A stretch of DNA of 64,000 nucleotides from Bog-756 sp963703145 (GCA_963703145.1 OY969793.1:3038001-3102000); one strand, 5' to 3'; shown: positions 17,132 through 25,369, counted from the first letter of the stretch. Notes: generated by a model not told the origin, from the sequence alone. Program-made: numbers and translations.

Positions 17132-18229
17132 GTGACCGACGCTCACCTTCCCACCGTCGCCGACGGCCCGGCCGGGGACAGTGGAGCCGACCGGCCGGCC
17201 GTGTCGTGTTCGGACGTGGTCATCCGCTACGGCGACACCGTGGCCGTCGACGGGTTGTCCTTCGAAGGCTGGGCCGGGCAGGTGGTGGCGCTGCTGGGCC
17301 CGAACGGGGCCGGCAAGACCAGCACGGTCGAGGCCCTCGAGGGCTACCGCCGGGTAGACGGAGGCTCGGTCCGCGTCCTCGGCTCGGACCCCATTGCCGA
17401 CCATGCCGCCCTGGTGCCCGACATCGGCGTGATGCTCCAGAACGGTGGCATCTATCCGATGCTGGGCCCGGCCCAGGTGCTCGACCTCTTCGCCGCCTAC
17501 TACGACGACCCCGAAGACCCCGCGGCGCTCGTGGACCTGGTGGGGCTCACCGCGGTCCGACGCACACCGTGGCGCCGCCTGTCCGGCGGGGAGCAGCAGC
17601 GACTGTCTCTGGCCCTGGCCCTTGTCGGCAGGCCCCGGGTCCTCTTCCTCGACGAGCCCACCGCCGGCGTCGACCCCGAGGGGAGGATCGTGGTCCGCAC
17701 GATCATCGCCGACCAGCGGGATCGGGGGATCTGCGTGGTCCTGACCACCCACGAGCTGGCCGAGGCCGAACGCCTCGCCGACCACGTCGTGATCATCGAC
17801 CGCGGCCGGATGTTGGCCGAGGGGAGCCCCGCCTCACTGGCGTCGGGGACCGCCGACGGCTCGATCCGCTTCACCACCGAGCCCGGTATCGACCTCGGGG
17901 CGCTCGCGGCGACCATCGGCCCGGGCACCGTCGTCGAGGAGGGACAGGCGGGCACCTACCGGCTGGTGGCCCCGGAGCATTCAGCCTCCCCCGCCGTGGT
18001 CGCCGCCCTGGCCGGTTGGCTGGCCGAGCAGCACCTGGCCCTCGGGGACCTCCGCACCGGGCAGTCCCTGGAGGAGGCCTATCTGGCCATCACCGGCGCA
18101 CGGGGCACCGAGGAGACCGACGACGGCCGCTCCGAGACGGCACGGACCGCCGGGGGACGTCGCGGTCGCCGAGCGCGCGGTCGACGCGGCGGGCGGGCGG
18201 GGCACCGGTCGGCGGACCGGCTCCCGTGA
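17132..18229 (+). CDS. ABC-2 type exporter, ATP-binding subunit
   Basis: 365 residues, about 60 more than a simple DrrA/NatA-type ATPase. Walker A GPNGAGKTS, Q-loop LQNG, signature LSGGEQQRLSLALALVG, Walker B VLFLDEPTAGVDPEG and H-loop TTHELAEAERLAD are all intact. The C-terminal extension after about residue 240 has a regulatory DrrA-like domain and ends in an Arg/Gly-rich tail. GTG 17132 is 8 bases after TAGCGT. Its stop overlaps the permease GTG (GTGA). This exporter pair sitting near ctaA/ctaB is a recurrent actinobacterial arrangement, possibly tied to cytochrome oxidase biogenesis; the substrate is unknown. Confidence 0.9.
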   Translation: MTDAHLPTVADGPAGDSGADRPAVSCSDVVIRYGDTVAVDGLSFEGWAGQVVALLGPNGAGKTSTVEALEGYRRVDGGSVRVLGSDPIADHAALVPDIGVMLQNGGIYPMLGPAQVLDLFAAYYDDPEDPAALVDLVGLTAVRRTPWRRLSGGEQQRLSLALALVGRPRVLFLDEPTAGVDPEGRIVVRTIIADQRDRGICVVLTTHELAEAERLADHVVIIDRGRMLAEGSPASLASGTADGSIRFTTEPGIDLGALAATIGPGTVVEEGQAGTYRLVAPEHSASPAVVAALAGWLAEQHLALGDLRTGQSLEEAYLAITGARGTEETDDGRSETARTAGGRRGRRARGRRGGRAGHRSADRLP

Positions 18230-18966
18230 GGCCGCTGGGCGCCCAGCTGCGGGCCGAGCTGGTCATGCTCTTCACCAACGGCGAGACGGTCTTTCTCACC
18301 CTGGGCATCCCGGTGGTGTTCTTGTTGTTCTTCTCCGGTGTCCACGTCCTGCCCACCGACACCAAGCACCCGGTGGACTTCCTCGTCCCCGGCATCCTGG
18401 CGCTGGCCGTCATGTCGACGTCCATGACCGCCCTCGGCATCGGCACCGGGTTCGAGCGCGGCTACGGCGTGCTCAAGCGCCTGGGGTCGACACCCCTCGG
18501 CCGGCCCCGGCTCCTGAGCGCCAAAATCACCGCCATCATCGGCGTGGAGCTGCTCCAGGCCGCCGTGCTGGTGGCCGTGGGCTACGCCCTCGGCTGGAAC
18601 CCCGGCGGCGGGGCGGGCGCCGGTGCGCTGGTCGGCTCCGCGATCGTGGCCATGGTGCTCGGGACGGTCGCCTTCGGCGGCATCGGCCTGGTGCTGGCGG
18701 GAACCCTCAAGCCCCTGGTGAACCTGGCCGTGGTGAACGGCCTGTTCGTGGTCCTCTTGTTGCTCGGGGGCATGCTCATCCCCCTCGGGAAGCTCCCGGG
18801 GTGGTTGGCTGCCGTGGCCAAGGTCCTCCCGGCCTCAGCGCTGGCCGATGCGCTCCACGCCACACTGGGCGCCGGCACGGCCGTCACGGCCCGGGACTGG
18901 GTGGTGCTGGTGGTCTGGGCGGTGGCAGCACCCGTGGTGGCGGGCCTGACGTTCCGCTGGGAGTGA
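18226..18966 (+). CDS. ABC-2 type exporter, permease subunit
   Basis: 246 residues with six predicted membrane helices (for example VFLTLGIPVVFLLFFSGV, ITAIIGVELLQAAVLVAVGYAL and LAVVNGLFVVLLLLGGMLI) and the FLVPGILALAVMSTSMTALG segment characteristic of ABC-2 membrane proteins. The ERGYGVLKRLGSTPLGR coupling helix is present. The GTG at 18226 overlaps the ATPase stop, so the two subunits are co-translated. Together they form a minimal exporter of two half-size subunits; the cargo cannot be deduced. Confidence 0.88.
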   Translation: MRPLGAQLRAELVMLFTNGETVFLTLGIPVVFLLFFSGVHVLPTDTKHPVDFLVPGILALAVMSTSMTALGIGTGFERGYGVLKRLGSTPLGRPRLLSAKITAIIGVELLQAAVLVAVGYALGWNPGGGAGAGALVGSAIVAMVLGTVAFGGIGLVLAGTLKPLVNLAVVNGLFVVLLLLGGMLIPLGKLPGWLAAVAKVLPASALADALHATLGAGTAVTARDWVVLVVWAVAAPVVAGLTFRWE

Positions 18967-18990
18967 GCCCCCGGGCCCAATGCTTCTGGC

Positions 18991-19680
18991 TCAGGTCGAC
19001 GGACCGGCCAGCTTGTGCAGCCAGCTGTCGAGTTCGGCCTGGTCGAGCGCCCCGATCTTGCGGCCGATGACCTTGCCCGAGGCGTCGATGAAGAAGGTGT
19101 TGGGCTCGGCGTCGAGGGCGTAGAGCCCGGCCGCCACCTCCACATGGTCGTCAGCCCCGATCGGGTAGGCGAGGCCGGACTGTGCCACGAAGGCCAGAGC
19201 GTCGGCCTTGGTGTCGGCCACGTCCACCCCGACGAACTGGACGGCCGAGCCCTTGGCCTGTTGGGCCGCGGCCGTCCGGGCCAGCAGCGGGGTCTCCTGG
19301 CGGCAGGGGATGCACCACGATGCGAAGAAGTTGAGCACCACCGGGTGGTGGCGGTCCTTGCCCAGGGCGTCGAGGACCACCGGGGCGCCCCCGGTGAGCG
19401 ACGGCAGGGTGAAGTTCGGGGCTGACGACCCCACTCCGGCCACCGTCCCGGTCGACCCCGATCCCGAGTTGTTGCCTGACGAGCGGCCGAGGCCCACGAA
19501 CAAGAAGACGGCCAGGGCGGCGGCGATGACCGTGCCAATCAGCAGGGCGCGCAGCTTCCGCGGCGGATGCGGGGCCCCCGGACCCTCCGGGGTGGGCCCG
19601 ACCTCGTCAACGGGCGGTGCCGGCGGGGCCGGTGACCCGGATGGCACCGGCGGGCCGGTGGGCTCGGAGGTGTCGATCAA
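18991..19680 (-). CDS. Membrane-anchored TlpA/ResA-like thioredoxin-fold protein
   Basis: 229 residues: a Pro-rich cytoplasmic N-terminus, one membrane helix (about residues 45-64), a Ser/Gly linker, then an extracytoplasmic thioredoxin fold with the redox motif WCIPC in NFFASWCIPCRQETPLL and cis-Pro region EPNTFFID. ResA/TlpA proteins keep cysteines of apocytochromes or of the CuA site reduced. I use the TTG at 19680, which overlaps the ctaB stop (TTGA); a later start is possible. Coupling to ctaB supports a role in cytochrome oxidase or cytochrome c maturation. Confidence 0.85.
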   Translation of the reverse strand: MIDTSEPTGPPVPSGSPAPPAPPVDEVGPTPEGPGAPHPPRKLRALLIGTVIAAALAVFLFVGLGRSSGNNSGSGSTGTVAGVGSSAPNFTLPSLTGGAPVVLDALGKDRHHPVVLNFFASWCIPCRQETPLLARTAAAQQAKGSAVQFVGVDVADTKADALAFVAQSGLAYPIGADDHVEVAAGLYALDAEPNTFFIDASGKVIGRKIGALDQAELDSWLHKLAGPST

Positions 19681-20582
19681 TGCTTGGTGAAGACGTCGAC
19701 CGCCATCAGCACGAACAGCAGGGTCAGATACGTGATCGAGTAGCTGAACAGCTGCATGGCGGCCTTGGGGGTGGCCCGGCGCCACAGGCGCACGGCCATG
19801 GCCACAAAGACCGCGCCCAGCACGGACGCCGACACGACGTAGATCACGCCGAGTTTGCCGACCGCGGCCAGCAGCAGGGACACACCGACCAGGATCACGC
19901 TGTAGACCAGGATCTCCCGGGCGGTCCGCTTGAAGGTGGCGACGGCCGGCAGCATCGGGACGCTGGCGGCCTGGTAGTCGTCCTTGTACTTGACGGCCAG
20001 CGCCCAGAAGTGGGGGGGCGTCCACACGAAGATGATGGCGAACATGACGACGGGGGTCCACGACAGGCTGTCGGTCACCGCCGCCCACCCGACCAGGACC
20101 GGCACCGCCCCGGCGGCGCCGCCGATGACGATGTTCTGGCTGCTCGTCCGCTTGAGCCAGAGGGTGTAGACGAACACGTAGAACAAGGTGGCCGAGATGG
20201 CCAGCACCGCCGAGAGCAGGTTGACCCACCCCCACAGCTCAGCGAAGGCCAGGACCTCGAGGGTGATGGCGAACACCAGGGCGTTGCGCGGGGTCACCGC
20301 CCCGGTCACCAGGGGCCGCTTGGACGTCCGGTGCATGAGCTTGTCGATGTCCCGGTCGACGAACATGTTGATGGCATTGGCCCCACCCGCGGCCAGGGCT
20401 CCCCCGAGCAGCGTGGCCGCCATCAGCCACACCGGCGGCAGCCCCCGCTGGGCCACGATCATGGTCGGCAGGGTGGTGATGAGGAGGAGCTCGATGATGC
20501 GCGGCTTGGTCAGGGCCACATAGGCCCCGAGCCGTGCGCCCACGGTTGTCCGGCGCGGGAGAGCCACCGTGGGGAGTGCCAT
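19677..20582 (-). CDS. ctaB: Protohaem IX farnesyltransferase (haem O synthase)
   Basis: Transfers a farnesyl group to haem B to make haem O, the first step to haem A of aa3 oxidases. A 301-residue UbiA-superfamily membrane protein with the prenyl-diphosphate site NMFVDRDIDKLMHRT and about eight to nine helices; WTPPHFWALAVKYKDDY is the second conserved loop. I choose ATG 20582: a promoter of GTGACC, 17 bases and TATTGT ends 7 bases before it, which fits a leaderless transcript. An in-frame GTG at 20618 coincides with the -35. It is divergent from ctaA, the next enzyme of the pathway. Confidence 0.95.
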   Translation of the reverse strand: MALPTVALPRRTTVGARLGAYVALTKPRIIELLLITTLPTMIVAQRGLPPVWLMAATLLGGALAAGGANAINMFVDRDIDKLMHRTSKRPLVTGAVTPRNALVFAITLEVLAFAELWGWVNLLSAVLAISATLFYVFVYTLWLKRTSSQNIVIGGAAGAVPVLVGWAAVTDSLSWTPVVMFAIIFVWTPPHFWALAVKYKDDYQAASVPMLPAVATFKRTAREILVYSVILVGVSLLLAAVGKLGVIYVVSASVLGAVFVAMAVRLWRRATPKAAMQLFSYSITYLTLLFVLMAVDVFTKH

Positions 20583-20588
20583 TGCCGC

Positions 20589-20618
20589 GACAATAGTGCG
20601 GCGAGAGATCAGGGTCAC
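20589..20618 (-). promoter_or_regulatory. Candidate ctaB promoter
   Basis: On the minus strand GTGACC (-35-like) and TATTGT (-10-like) are separated by 17 bases (CTGATCTCTCGCCGCAC), and the -10 ends 7 bases before ATG 20582. The expected transcript would start at or next to the A of the start codon. This decides the start codon for ctaB. Inferred from spacing alone. Confidence 0.45.
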
Positions 20619-20674
20619 GGTGGGTCCTAGGACAGGAGCCCGGGGGCCGGTCGGGCCGGTACCATACGGGCACG

Positions 20675-21670
20675 GTGTCCTCCCTGCGTATCGGCCCTCG
20701 CCCGTTCCTCCTCCTCTGCCGGATCACCCTGGCCACGGTGGTGTTGAACGTGGTCACCGGGGCCGCCGTCCGGCTCTCGGACTCCGGATTGGGGTGCCCC
20801 GACTGGCCCACCTGCTCGAAGCAGCGCCTGACTCCGGTACTGAGCCTCCACCCGGTCATCGAGTTCGGCAACCGGATGGTCGTGACCCTGCTGGTGGTGG
20901 CCTGTGCGGCCACTGTGGTGGCCTCGTTCCTCCGCCGGCCGGCCCGCCGTGACCTGCGCTGGCTGTCCATCGGGCTGATCATCGGCGTGCTCGGCGAGGC
21001 CGTGCTCGGCGCCTATGTCGTCTACAGCAAGCTCAACGCCTACGTGGTCATGGTCCACTTCATGGTGGGCATGTCCCTCCTGGCGGTGGCCGTGGTCCTG
21101 ACCCTGCGGGCCGGGCACGCCGCCGGCCGCGGGACGGTGGTGGTGACCCCGGCGGCCCTGTGGCTGACGAGGATCCTCATCGCCATGCTGGTGGCCGTGT
21201 TGGCCGCCGGTGCCGCAACCACGGGGGCCGGGCCCCATGCCGGCGGCAAGGGGGCCAAGCGGATCCCGATCGGTCTGGAGGACATGACCCGGATCCACGC
21301 CGAGATCGTCATCGCCTCCGCCCTGGTGGTGCTGGGACTCTTGTGGGTCCTGTGGCGGACCAACGCGCCGGCCCACGTCCAAGACGCCGGACGCATCCTG
21401 CTCGCCGCCATGGTGGTCCAGGGCCTCATCGGCTACACCCAGTTCTTCACCCATCTGCCCCCGGTACTGGTCGGCATCCACGTGCTCGGAGCCTCCCTGG
21501 TCTGGTCCACCGCCCTGTGGTTCCACCACGGGCTCAGCGACCATCTCCCCGAGCGGGCCCCGGGGGATCCGGACGGTGAACCCTCCCTCGGGGTGGAGGT
21601 CGGCCTCGAGGGGAAGTCGCCCGGCCCCGGTACAGACCCGGTGCCCGACGTGGTCGTGGGCCGGGTATGA
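20675..21670 (+). CDS. ctaA: Haem A synthase (COX15/CtaA)
   Basis: Oxidises haem O to haem A. A 331-residue protein with eight membrane helices in two similar four-helix halves, beginning with the family signature TGAAVRLSDSGLGCPDWPTC, which contains the conserved cysteine pair. Haem-ligand histidines are expected in VHFMVG, RIHAEI and IHVLGA. The start is GTG 20675, with a TACCAT -10-like box 9 bases upstream. The C-terminal tail after about residue 290 is soluble and variable. The gene overlaps clpS by four bases (ATGA), which couples haem A synthesis to an unrelated protease adaptor. Confidence 0.93.
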   Translation: MSSLRIGPRPFLLLCRITLATVVLNVVTGAAVRLSDSGLGCPDWPTCSKQRLTPVLSLHPVIEFGNRMVVTLLVVACAATVVASFLRRPARRDLRWLSIGLIIGVLGEAVLGAYVVYSKLNAYVVMVHFMVGMSLLAVAVVLTLRAGHAAGRGTVVVTPAALWLTRILIAMLVAVLAAGAATTGAGPHAGGKGAKRIPIGLEDMTRIHAEIVIASALVVLGLLWVLWRTNAPAHVQDAGRILLAAMVVQGLIGYTQFFTHLPPVLVGIHVLGASLVWSTALWFHHGLSDHLPERAPGDPDGEPSLGVEVGLEGKSPGPGTDPVPDVVVGRV

Positions 21671-21987
21671 GCACGTCTGGGTCGCAGTCGATGCCCGTCG
21701 AGGCGGAGCCCACCGGGGACGTGCTCACCGACCCCGATGCCGCCCTCGGTGTGGACCGGCCCTGGCTGGTGATCGTGTGGAACGACCCGATCAACCTGAT
21801 GTCGTTCGTCACCTACGTCCTCCAGAAGCTGTTCGGCTACTCCAAGGAGAAGGCCACCAAGCTGATGCTCGACGTCCACCACAAAGGTCGGGCCGTGGTG
21901 TCTTCGGGCACCCGGGAGCGCGCTGAGCTGGATGTCTACCGCCTGCACGAGCACGGGCTGTGGGCCACGATGGAACAGTCCACTTGA
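21667..21987 (+). CDS. clpS: ATP-dependent Clp protease adaptor ClpS
   Basis: A 106-residue adaptor that hands N-degron substrates to a ClpA/ClpC unfoldase. PWLVIVWNDPINLMSFVTYVLQKLFGYSKEKATKLMLDVHHKGRAVV is the full ClpS core, with the conserved NDP and the hydrophobic pocket residues; the last strand is DVYRLHEHGLWATME. The variable N-terminus (about 28 residues) docks the unfoldase in known ClpS proteins. Start ATG 21667 overlaps the ctaA stop, and its own stop overlaps the TTG of the next gene. Confidence 0.95.
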   Translation: MSTSGSQSMPVEAEPTGDVLTDPDAALGVDRPWLVIVWNDPINLMSFVTYVLQKLFGYSKEKATKLMLDVHHKGRAVVSSGTRERAELDVYRLHEHGLWATMEQST

Positions 21988-22478
21988 GCGCACCGTTCCG
22001 CCGGCGCCGCGACGGTCGCTACGTGGTCAAGCTCGACCCCGGGGTGCGGGCGGTGCTGGCCACGCTGTCCCAGCAGCTGATCCCGACGCTCGACTCCCGC
22101 GACCCCATGACCCGGCGCCTCTTCCCCCCGGCCTATGCCGCCGATGAGCACGCCGGCCTCGAGGCGGAGTACCGCGGACTGGTCGACAACGCTCTGGCCA
22201 ACCACCATCACGACGCTTTCGAGGTGCTGGCCGCCACGGCCGGCGCCGACACCCTCACCGAGGCCGAGTTCCACGCCTGGCTGTCGGCCATCGGATCGCT
22301 CCGCCTGGTCATCGGGACCCGGCTCGATGTCAGCGAGGACATGACCGAGCCGGCAGCCGACGACCCGGCCGCCCCGGAGTACGCCCTCTACGAGCTGCTC
22401 GGCCAACTCCAGTTCCTGATGGTCGAGGTCCTGGCGGCCGGACTTCCCCCCGAGGGGCAGCCCGGAGGGATGCTCTGA
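21984..22478 (+). CDS. DUF2017 family protein
   Basis: A 164-residue soluble, mainly helical protein of unknown function that regularly follows clpS in Actinobacteria. Recognisable parts are the hydrophobic helix VRAVLATLSQQLIPTL, then MTRRLFPPAYAADEHAGLEAEYRGLV and the C-terminal WLSAIGSLRLVIGTRLDV with YALYELLGQLQFLMVEVL. I take the TTG at 21984, since it makes the same 4-base overlap (TTGA) seen elsewhere here; the frame is open to 21960. The conserved link with ClpS suggests a role in Clp proteolysis, but that is context only. Confidence 0.8.
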   Translation: MSAPFRRRRDGRYVVKLDPGVRAVLATLSQQLIPTLDSRDPMTRRLFPPAYAADEHAGLEAEYRGLVDNALANHHHDAFEVLAATAGADTLTEAEFHAWLSAIGSLRLVIGTRLDVSEDMTEPAADDPAAPEYALYELLGQLQFLMVEVLAAGLPPEGQPGGML

Positions 22479-22516
22479 TGCACCTGCTAATCTCCAAAAG
22501 CCCTGATCGGGTTGGA

Positions 22517-22589
22517 GCCCCCATCGTCTAGCGGCCGAGGACGCCGCCCTTTCAAGGCGGTAACACGGGTTCGAATCCCGTTGGGGGTG
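22517..22589 (+). tRNA. tRNA-Glu (TTC)
   Basis: Acceptor stem GCCCCCA pairs with TGGGGGT (one G-T pair at the end). The anticodon loop CTTTCAA sits on the stem CCGCC/GGCGG and gives anticodon TTC. The T-arm ACGGG TTCGAAT CCCGT is canonical and the discriminator is G. No CCA is encoded. First of three tRNAs in tandem. Confidence 0.95.
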
Positions 22590-22619
22590 CGGTACTCCCC
22601 AGTGTTTTGTGCTGGTTGG

Positions 22620-22694
22620 GGACCTGTGGTGCAGTTTGGAGTGCACGCCGGCCTGTCAAGCCGGAGGTCGCGGGTTCAAATCCCGTCAGGTCCG
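22620..22694 (+). tRNA. tRNA-Asp (GTC)
   Basis: Acceptor stem GGACCTG/CAGGTCC is perfect. The anticodon arm GCCGG-CCTGTCAAG-CCGG gives GTC. The T-arm GCGGG TTCAAAT CCCGT is canonical and the discriminator is G, as expected for Asp. No encoded CCA. It lies 30 bases after tRNA-Glu. Confidence 0.94.
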
Positions 22695-22716
22695 CCACCT
22701 CGGTTCGCCGAGGCGA

Positions 22717-22789
22717 GGTCGGGTAGCTCAGTTGGTAGAGCGCGCGCCTGAAAAGCGTGAGGTCACCGGATCGACGCCGGTCCCGACCA
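22717..22789 (+). tRNA. tRNA-Phe (GAA)
   Basis: Acceptor stem GGTCGGG/CCCGACC is perfect. The anticodon arm CGCGC-CTGAAAA-GCGTG gives GAA and the discriminator is A. The T-loop reads ATCGACG, so position 54 is A instead of the almost universal T. A full CCA is not encoded. Last tRNA of the cluster; decayed coding sequence follows. Confidence 0.92.
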
Positions 22790-22964
22790 CAAAACGGCCC
22801 TCAGTCGGCGCATGCCCTGTGGTCCGTGGACTGGCGTTCGTCGAACCCCGACCGGACGTTCAACCGATGGCTCCGCACCGGTAGGGGACGATCGCAGGGT
22901 TCAACTCCAGGCTGATCGATGGGCCTACTGGGACGGGACTCGGTATGGGCCAGAACACCAGGCG

Positions 22965-23442
22965 CGCCATGGCGTGCGGCATGCCATCGCAGCGGCAGCG
23001 TTCACGGTGGGGGTCGCACCACCGACATCGAGTGGGGCGGCGGGTATGACGACGAATGCGGTGACCCTCAGTCCGAGCTCGGGACAGCCGGTCGGCGTGT
23101 CCTGTGTGAGCCCGACCCGGTGCATGGCCGTCGGCGATTCCTTCAACACCGCTGGGGTGGGTTCACTCTGACCGAATCGTGGGACGGCACGGCCTGGTCG
23201 GTGGTCCCGAGCCCCGATCCCGGTACGAACGACACCATCCTCCAAGCTGGAAGCTCATCGACGGGTCGAGGCTCCCCGAGGGCCTGCACCTGGTCAAGGC
23301 CACCGGGGTGATCTACGGGGCCCCGAAGCAGGCTGCCACCACGGCGGTCACCGTCCAGGTGACCGACGCCACGTCGACGACCAAGCCCCACACCCAGAAC
23401 GTGGCGACGGCGACCTTGACGATCACCGTGTCCCCGGCCTGA
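22965..23442 (+). pseudogene. Remnant of a secreted repeat protein (SC..AVG repeat plus Ig-like domain)
   Basis: Three recognisable pieces lie in three successive frames. The first, at about 22965-23171, is a hydrophobic signal-like stretch then VSCVSPTRCMAVGDSF. The second, near 23160-23240, is TLTESWDGTAWSVVPSPDPG. The third, at about 23240-23442, is an Ig-like (He_PIG) segment with LPEGLHLVKATGVIYGAP and VTVQVTD. The first two together make one repeat of the 'SC/C AVG ... ESWDGTAW' family found in large exported actinobacterial proteins. Two frame changes and the tiny size relative to such proteins point to a decayed fragment. The borders are approximate. Confidence 0.6.
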
Positions 23443-23448
23443 GCGACT

Positions 23449-23466
23449 GGGCGGCCCGACCCGCCC
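23449..23466. terminator. Small GC hairpin between convergent units
   Basis: GGGCGG (23449-23454) and CCGCCC (23461-23466) form a 6-base-pair stem between the end of the decayed gene and the minus-strand gene whose stop is at 23466. There is no T run, so a terminator role is weakly supported. Confidence 0.3.
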
Positions 23467-24131
23467 TAGCGTGCGTGTCGGCAGTAGGTGTTCTGGAGTT
23501 CGTCCTGGACCACCACGGCGTCCTCGTCCGTCGAGCCCGCGGCCAGGGGCGCGTCCAGGGTGCGGACCACGAAGCGCCAACCATCCGGCAGGGCCAGGCG
23601 GTCGCCCAGGCCGGCCAGCGCGAGCTCGTCCAGATCCGGGTCGGCGGCCACGCAGTAGGCCTGCATCACGAAGACGTCACCGTCTGGGTCCACCAGCTCG
23701 TAGACCGTCCGGCCGGGCTCGAAACCGAACCGCGCCTTGCGGTCCACCCGGACCCGCCGGTAGGCCATGGGACCTCCGGCCAGCCCCTCGGGTCGGACCT
23801 GGGTGGCGAGATCGATCCGGACCGAGGCGATGCGGGCCATGGCCAGACCGCCGATCTCGGCCAGCACGAACTCGCCGGCCGTTCCCCGCTCGATCGAGTC
23901 GATCAACCAGTAACGCGGACCGTTCTTCAACGCGAAGTCGCAACCCTGGTCGGCCGCCACCTTGTCGGCGTCGATGGCCTGCCAGGCTTCGTCCGGGCAG
24001 TCATTGAGCATGAACGTGGTGTACACCTCGGCCACCGCCGTCGACCCCTCGAGGGTGGCGAGCAGCATCTCGCCGTAGCGGTGGCCCCACAAGCCCTCGA
24101 TGCCGTGCTCGGTCCTCTGCAGTTCGGCCAT
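23466..24131 (-). CDS. Conserved hypothetical protein
   Basis: 221 residues, soluble, no signal peptide or membrane helix. I recognise the pattern as a conserved actinobacterial family without an assigned function. It has a VYTTFMLNDCPDEAWQAID start, an NGPRYWLIDSIE motif, then FEPGRTVYELVDPDGDVFVMQAYCVAADP and the end LQNTYCRH. The repeated aromatic and acidic motifs suggest a compact beta-rich fold, possibly ligand-binding, but I cannot name a reaction. The ATG at 24131 is the first plausible start. It is divergent from the F420-type oxidoreductase at 24267, with 135 bases between. Confidence 0.75.
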   Translation of the reverse strand: MAELQRTEHGIEGLWGHRYGEMLLATLEGSTAVAEVYTTFMLNDCPDEAWQAIDADKVAADQGCDFALKNGPRYWLIDSIERGTAGEFVLAEIGGLAMARIASVRIDLATQVRPEGLAGGPMAYRRVRVDRKARFGFEPGRTVYELVDPDGDVFVMQAYCVAADPDLDELALAGLGDRLALPDGWRFVVRTLDAPLAAGSTDEDAVVVQDELQNTYCRHAR

Positions 24132-24254
24132 GTCGGACCCTCCGTCCCGATGCCACGGTGGCTACCAGCCCGGTGGCTGATCTGCCCAACCCACGCATGT
24201 TCTGACAGCCATGATGACAGCGACGGACCCGACGATCCACTGGTAGCGCGTTGG

Positions 24255-24260
24255 TACCCT
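24255..24260 (+). promoter_or_regulatory. -10 box of a probable leaderless transcript
   Basis: TACCCT ends 6 bases before ATG 24267, the same spacing as at gpmA (TACGCT) and the marR at 40898 (TAGGGT). No ribosome site lies between. The -35 is not obvious. Confidence 0.4.
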
Positions 24261-24266
24261 GTCGCC

Positions 24267-25304
24267 ATGCCCGCGCCACTGCTCGCCGAACTGGGGTTCT
24301 ACACGCTGGCCGGCCACGCCGACTCCTCCCGGGACCTCATCGACGAGGTCCGTACGGCCGAGCGTCTGGGCCTGGGCTCGGCGTTCATCTCGGAGCGGTT
24401 CGACAAGAAGGAGGCCGGCGTGCTGTGCGGCGCGGCCGGCGCGGTCAGCGAGCACCTGACCATCGTGACCGCGGCCACCAACCACAACACCCGGCACCCG
24501 ATGATCACCGCGGGCCTGGCCCGGACCATGCAGAGCCTCACCGGCGGACGGTTCGTGCTCGGGCTGGGACGAGGCATCCCGCTCATCCAGGACACCTACG
24601 GGATCAGCCGCATCACCACCGCACAGCTCGAGGACTTCGCCGGCCTCATGCGACGGCTGTTCCGGGGTGAGGCGATCATCGGGCACGACGGACCGGCCGG
24701 CTCCTACCCGGTGCTGTACCTGGCGGCCATCGACGAGGAGCTGCCTCTCGGGTTGGTGGCCTTTGGCCCCCACTCGCTCGACCTCGGCGGCCGCTGCTTC
24801 GACCAGGTCATCCTCCACACCTTCTTCACCGAGGAGACGACCAGGCGCTGCGTCGACACGGTGAAGCGGGCCGCCGAACGGGCGGGACGGGACCCGTCCC
24901 AGGTGGCGGTGTGGTCGTGCTTCGCCACCATCGGCGACCACATCCCCGAAGACCGGCGCCTCCTCAAATCGGTCGGCCGTCTGGGTTCCTACCTCCAGGG
25001 CTACGGCGACCTGATGGTCGCCACCAACGCCTGGGACCCGGCCGTGCTCGAGCGGTTCCGGGCCGATCCTGTCGTGGCCGGCATGGCCGGTGGCATCGAC
25101 TCAGTGGCTACGACCGGCCAACTCGAGCACATCGCCACGCTCCTCCCCGACGAGTGGCTCGCCGCCAGCGCCGCCGGCACCCCCGAGGAGTGTGCCGAGG
25201 CCGTGCGGGGTCAGCTGGCCATGGGGTGCGACGGGGTGATCATGCACGGTGCCACACCCACCGAGCTGGAGCCCATCGTGGCCGCCTACCGGGCCACCCG
25301 CTGA
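24267..25304 (+). CDS. TIGR03857-like F420-dependent LLM-class oxidoreductase
   Basis: A 345-residue luciferase-like TIM barrel. The N-terminal ELGFYTLAGHADSSRDLIDEVRTAERLGLGSAFISERFDKKEAGVL is diagnostic of the TIGR03857 subfamily, a probable F420-dependent group. TNHNTRHPM and RFVLGLGRGIPL follow, and the C-terminal EECAEAVRGQLAMGCDGVIMHGATP closes the barrel. The natural substrate of the subfamily is unknown to me. The ATG at 24267 lies 6 bases after TACCCT. Monocistronic; a tandem repeat block follows. Confidence 0.88.
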   Translation: MPAPLLAELGFYTLAGHADSSRDLIDEVRTAERLGLGSAFISERFDKKEAGVLCGAAGAVSEHLTIVTAATNHNTRHPMITAGLARTMQSLTGGRFVLGLGRGIPLIQDTYGISRITTAQLEDFAGLMRRLFRGEAIIGHDGPAGSYPVLYLAAIDEELPLGLVAFGPHSLDLGGRCFDQVILHTFFTEETTRRCVDTVKRAAERAGRDPSQVAVWSCFATIGDHIPEDRRLLKSVGRLGSYLQGYGDLMVATNAWDPAVLERFRADPVVAGMAGGIDSVATTGQLEHIATLLPDEWLAASAAGTPEECAEAVRGQLAMGCDGVIMHGATPTELEPIVAAYRATR

Positions 25305-25369
25305 CCGGCGCATCCCCCTCCCCGGCCTCCTCCGCCGGACGGACTACAGCGCCCAACGAGCCGCGGGTC

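Noticed and set aside
16672..18966. 764-codon frame across the serS start and both ABC genes
   Set aside because: Only its last 246 codons (the permease) resemble a protein; the rest is another frame of serS and the ATPase. I start the permease at the GTG overlapping the ATPase stop.
22517..22789. tRNA cluster as attachment site of an integrated element
   Set aside because: I found no second copy of any tRNA 3' end downstream and no integrase; the nearest secretion genes are more than 9 kb away on the other side.
22812..22964. Coding sequence upstream of the decayed repeat protein
   Set aside because: The frame is open, but the residues are Arg/Gly-rich without motifs; only the part from about 22965 looks like a signal peptide and repeat.
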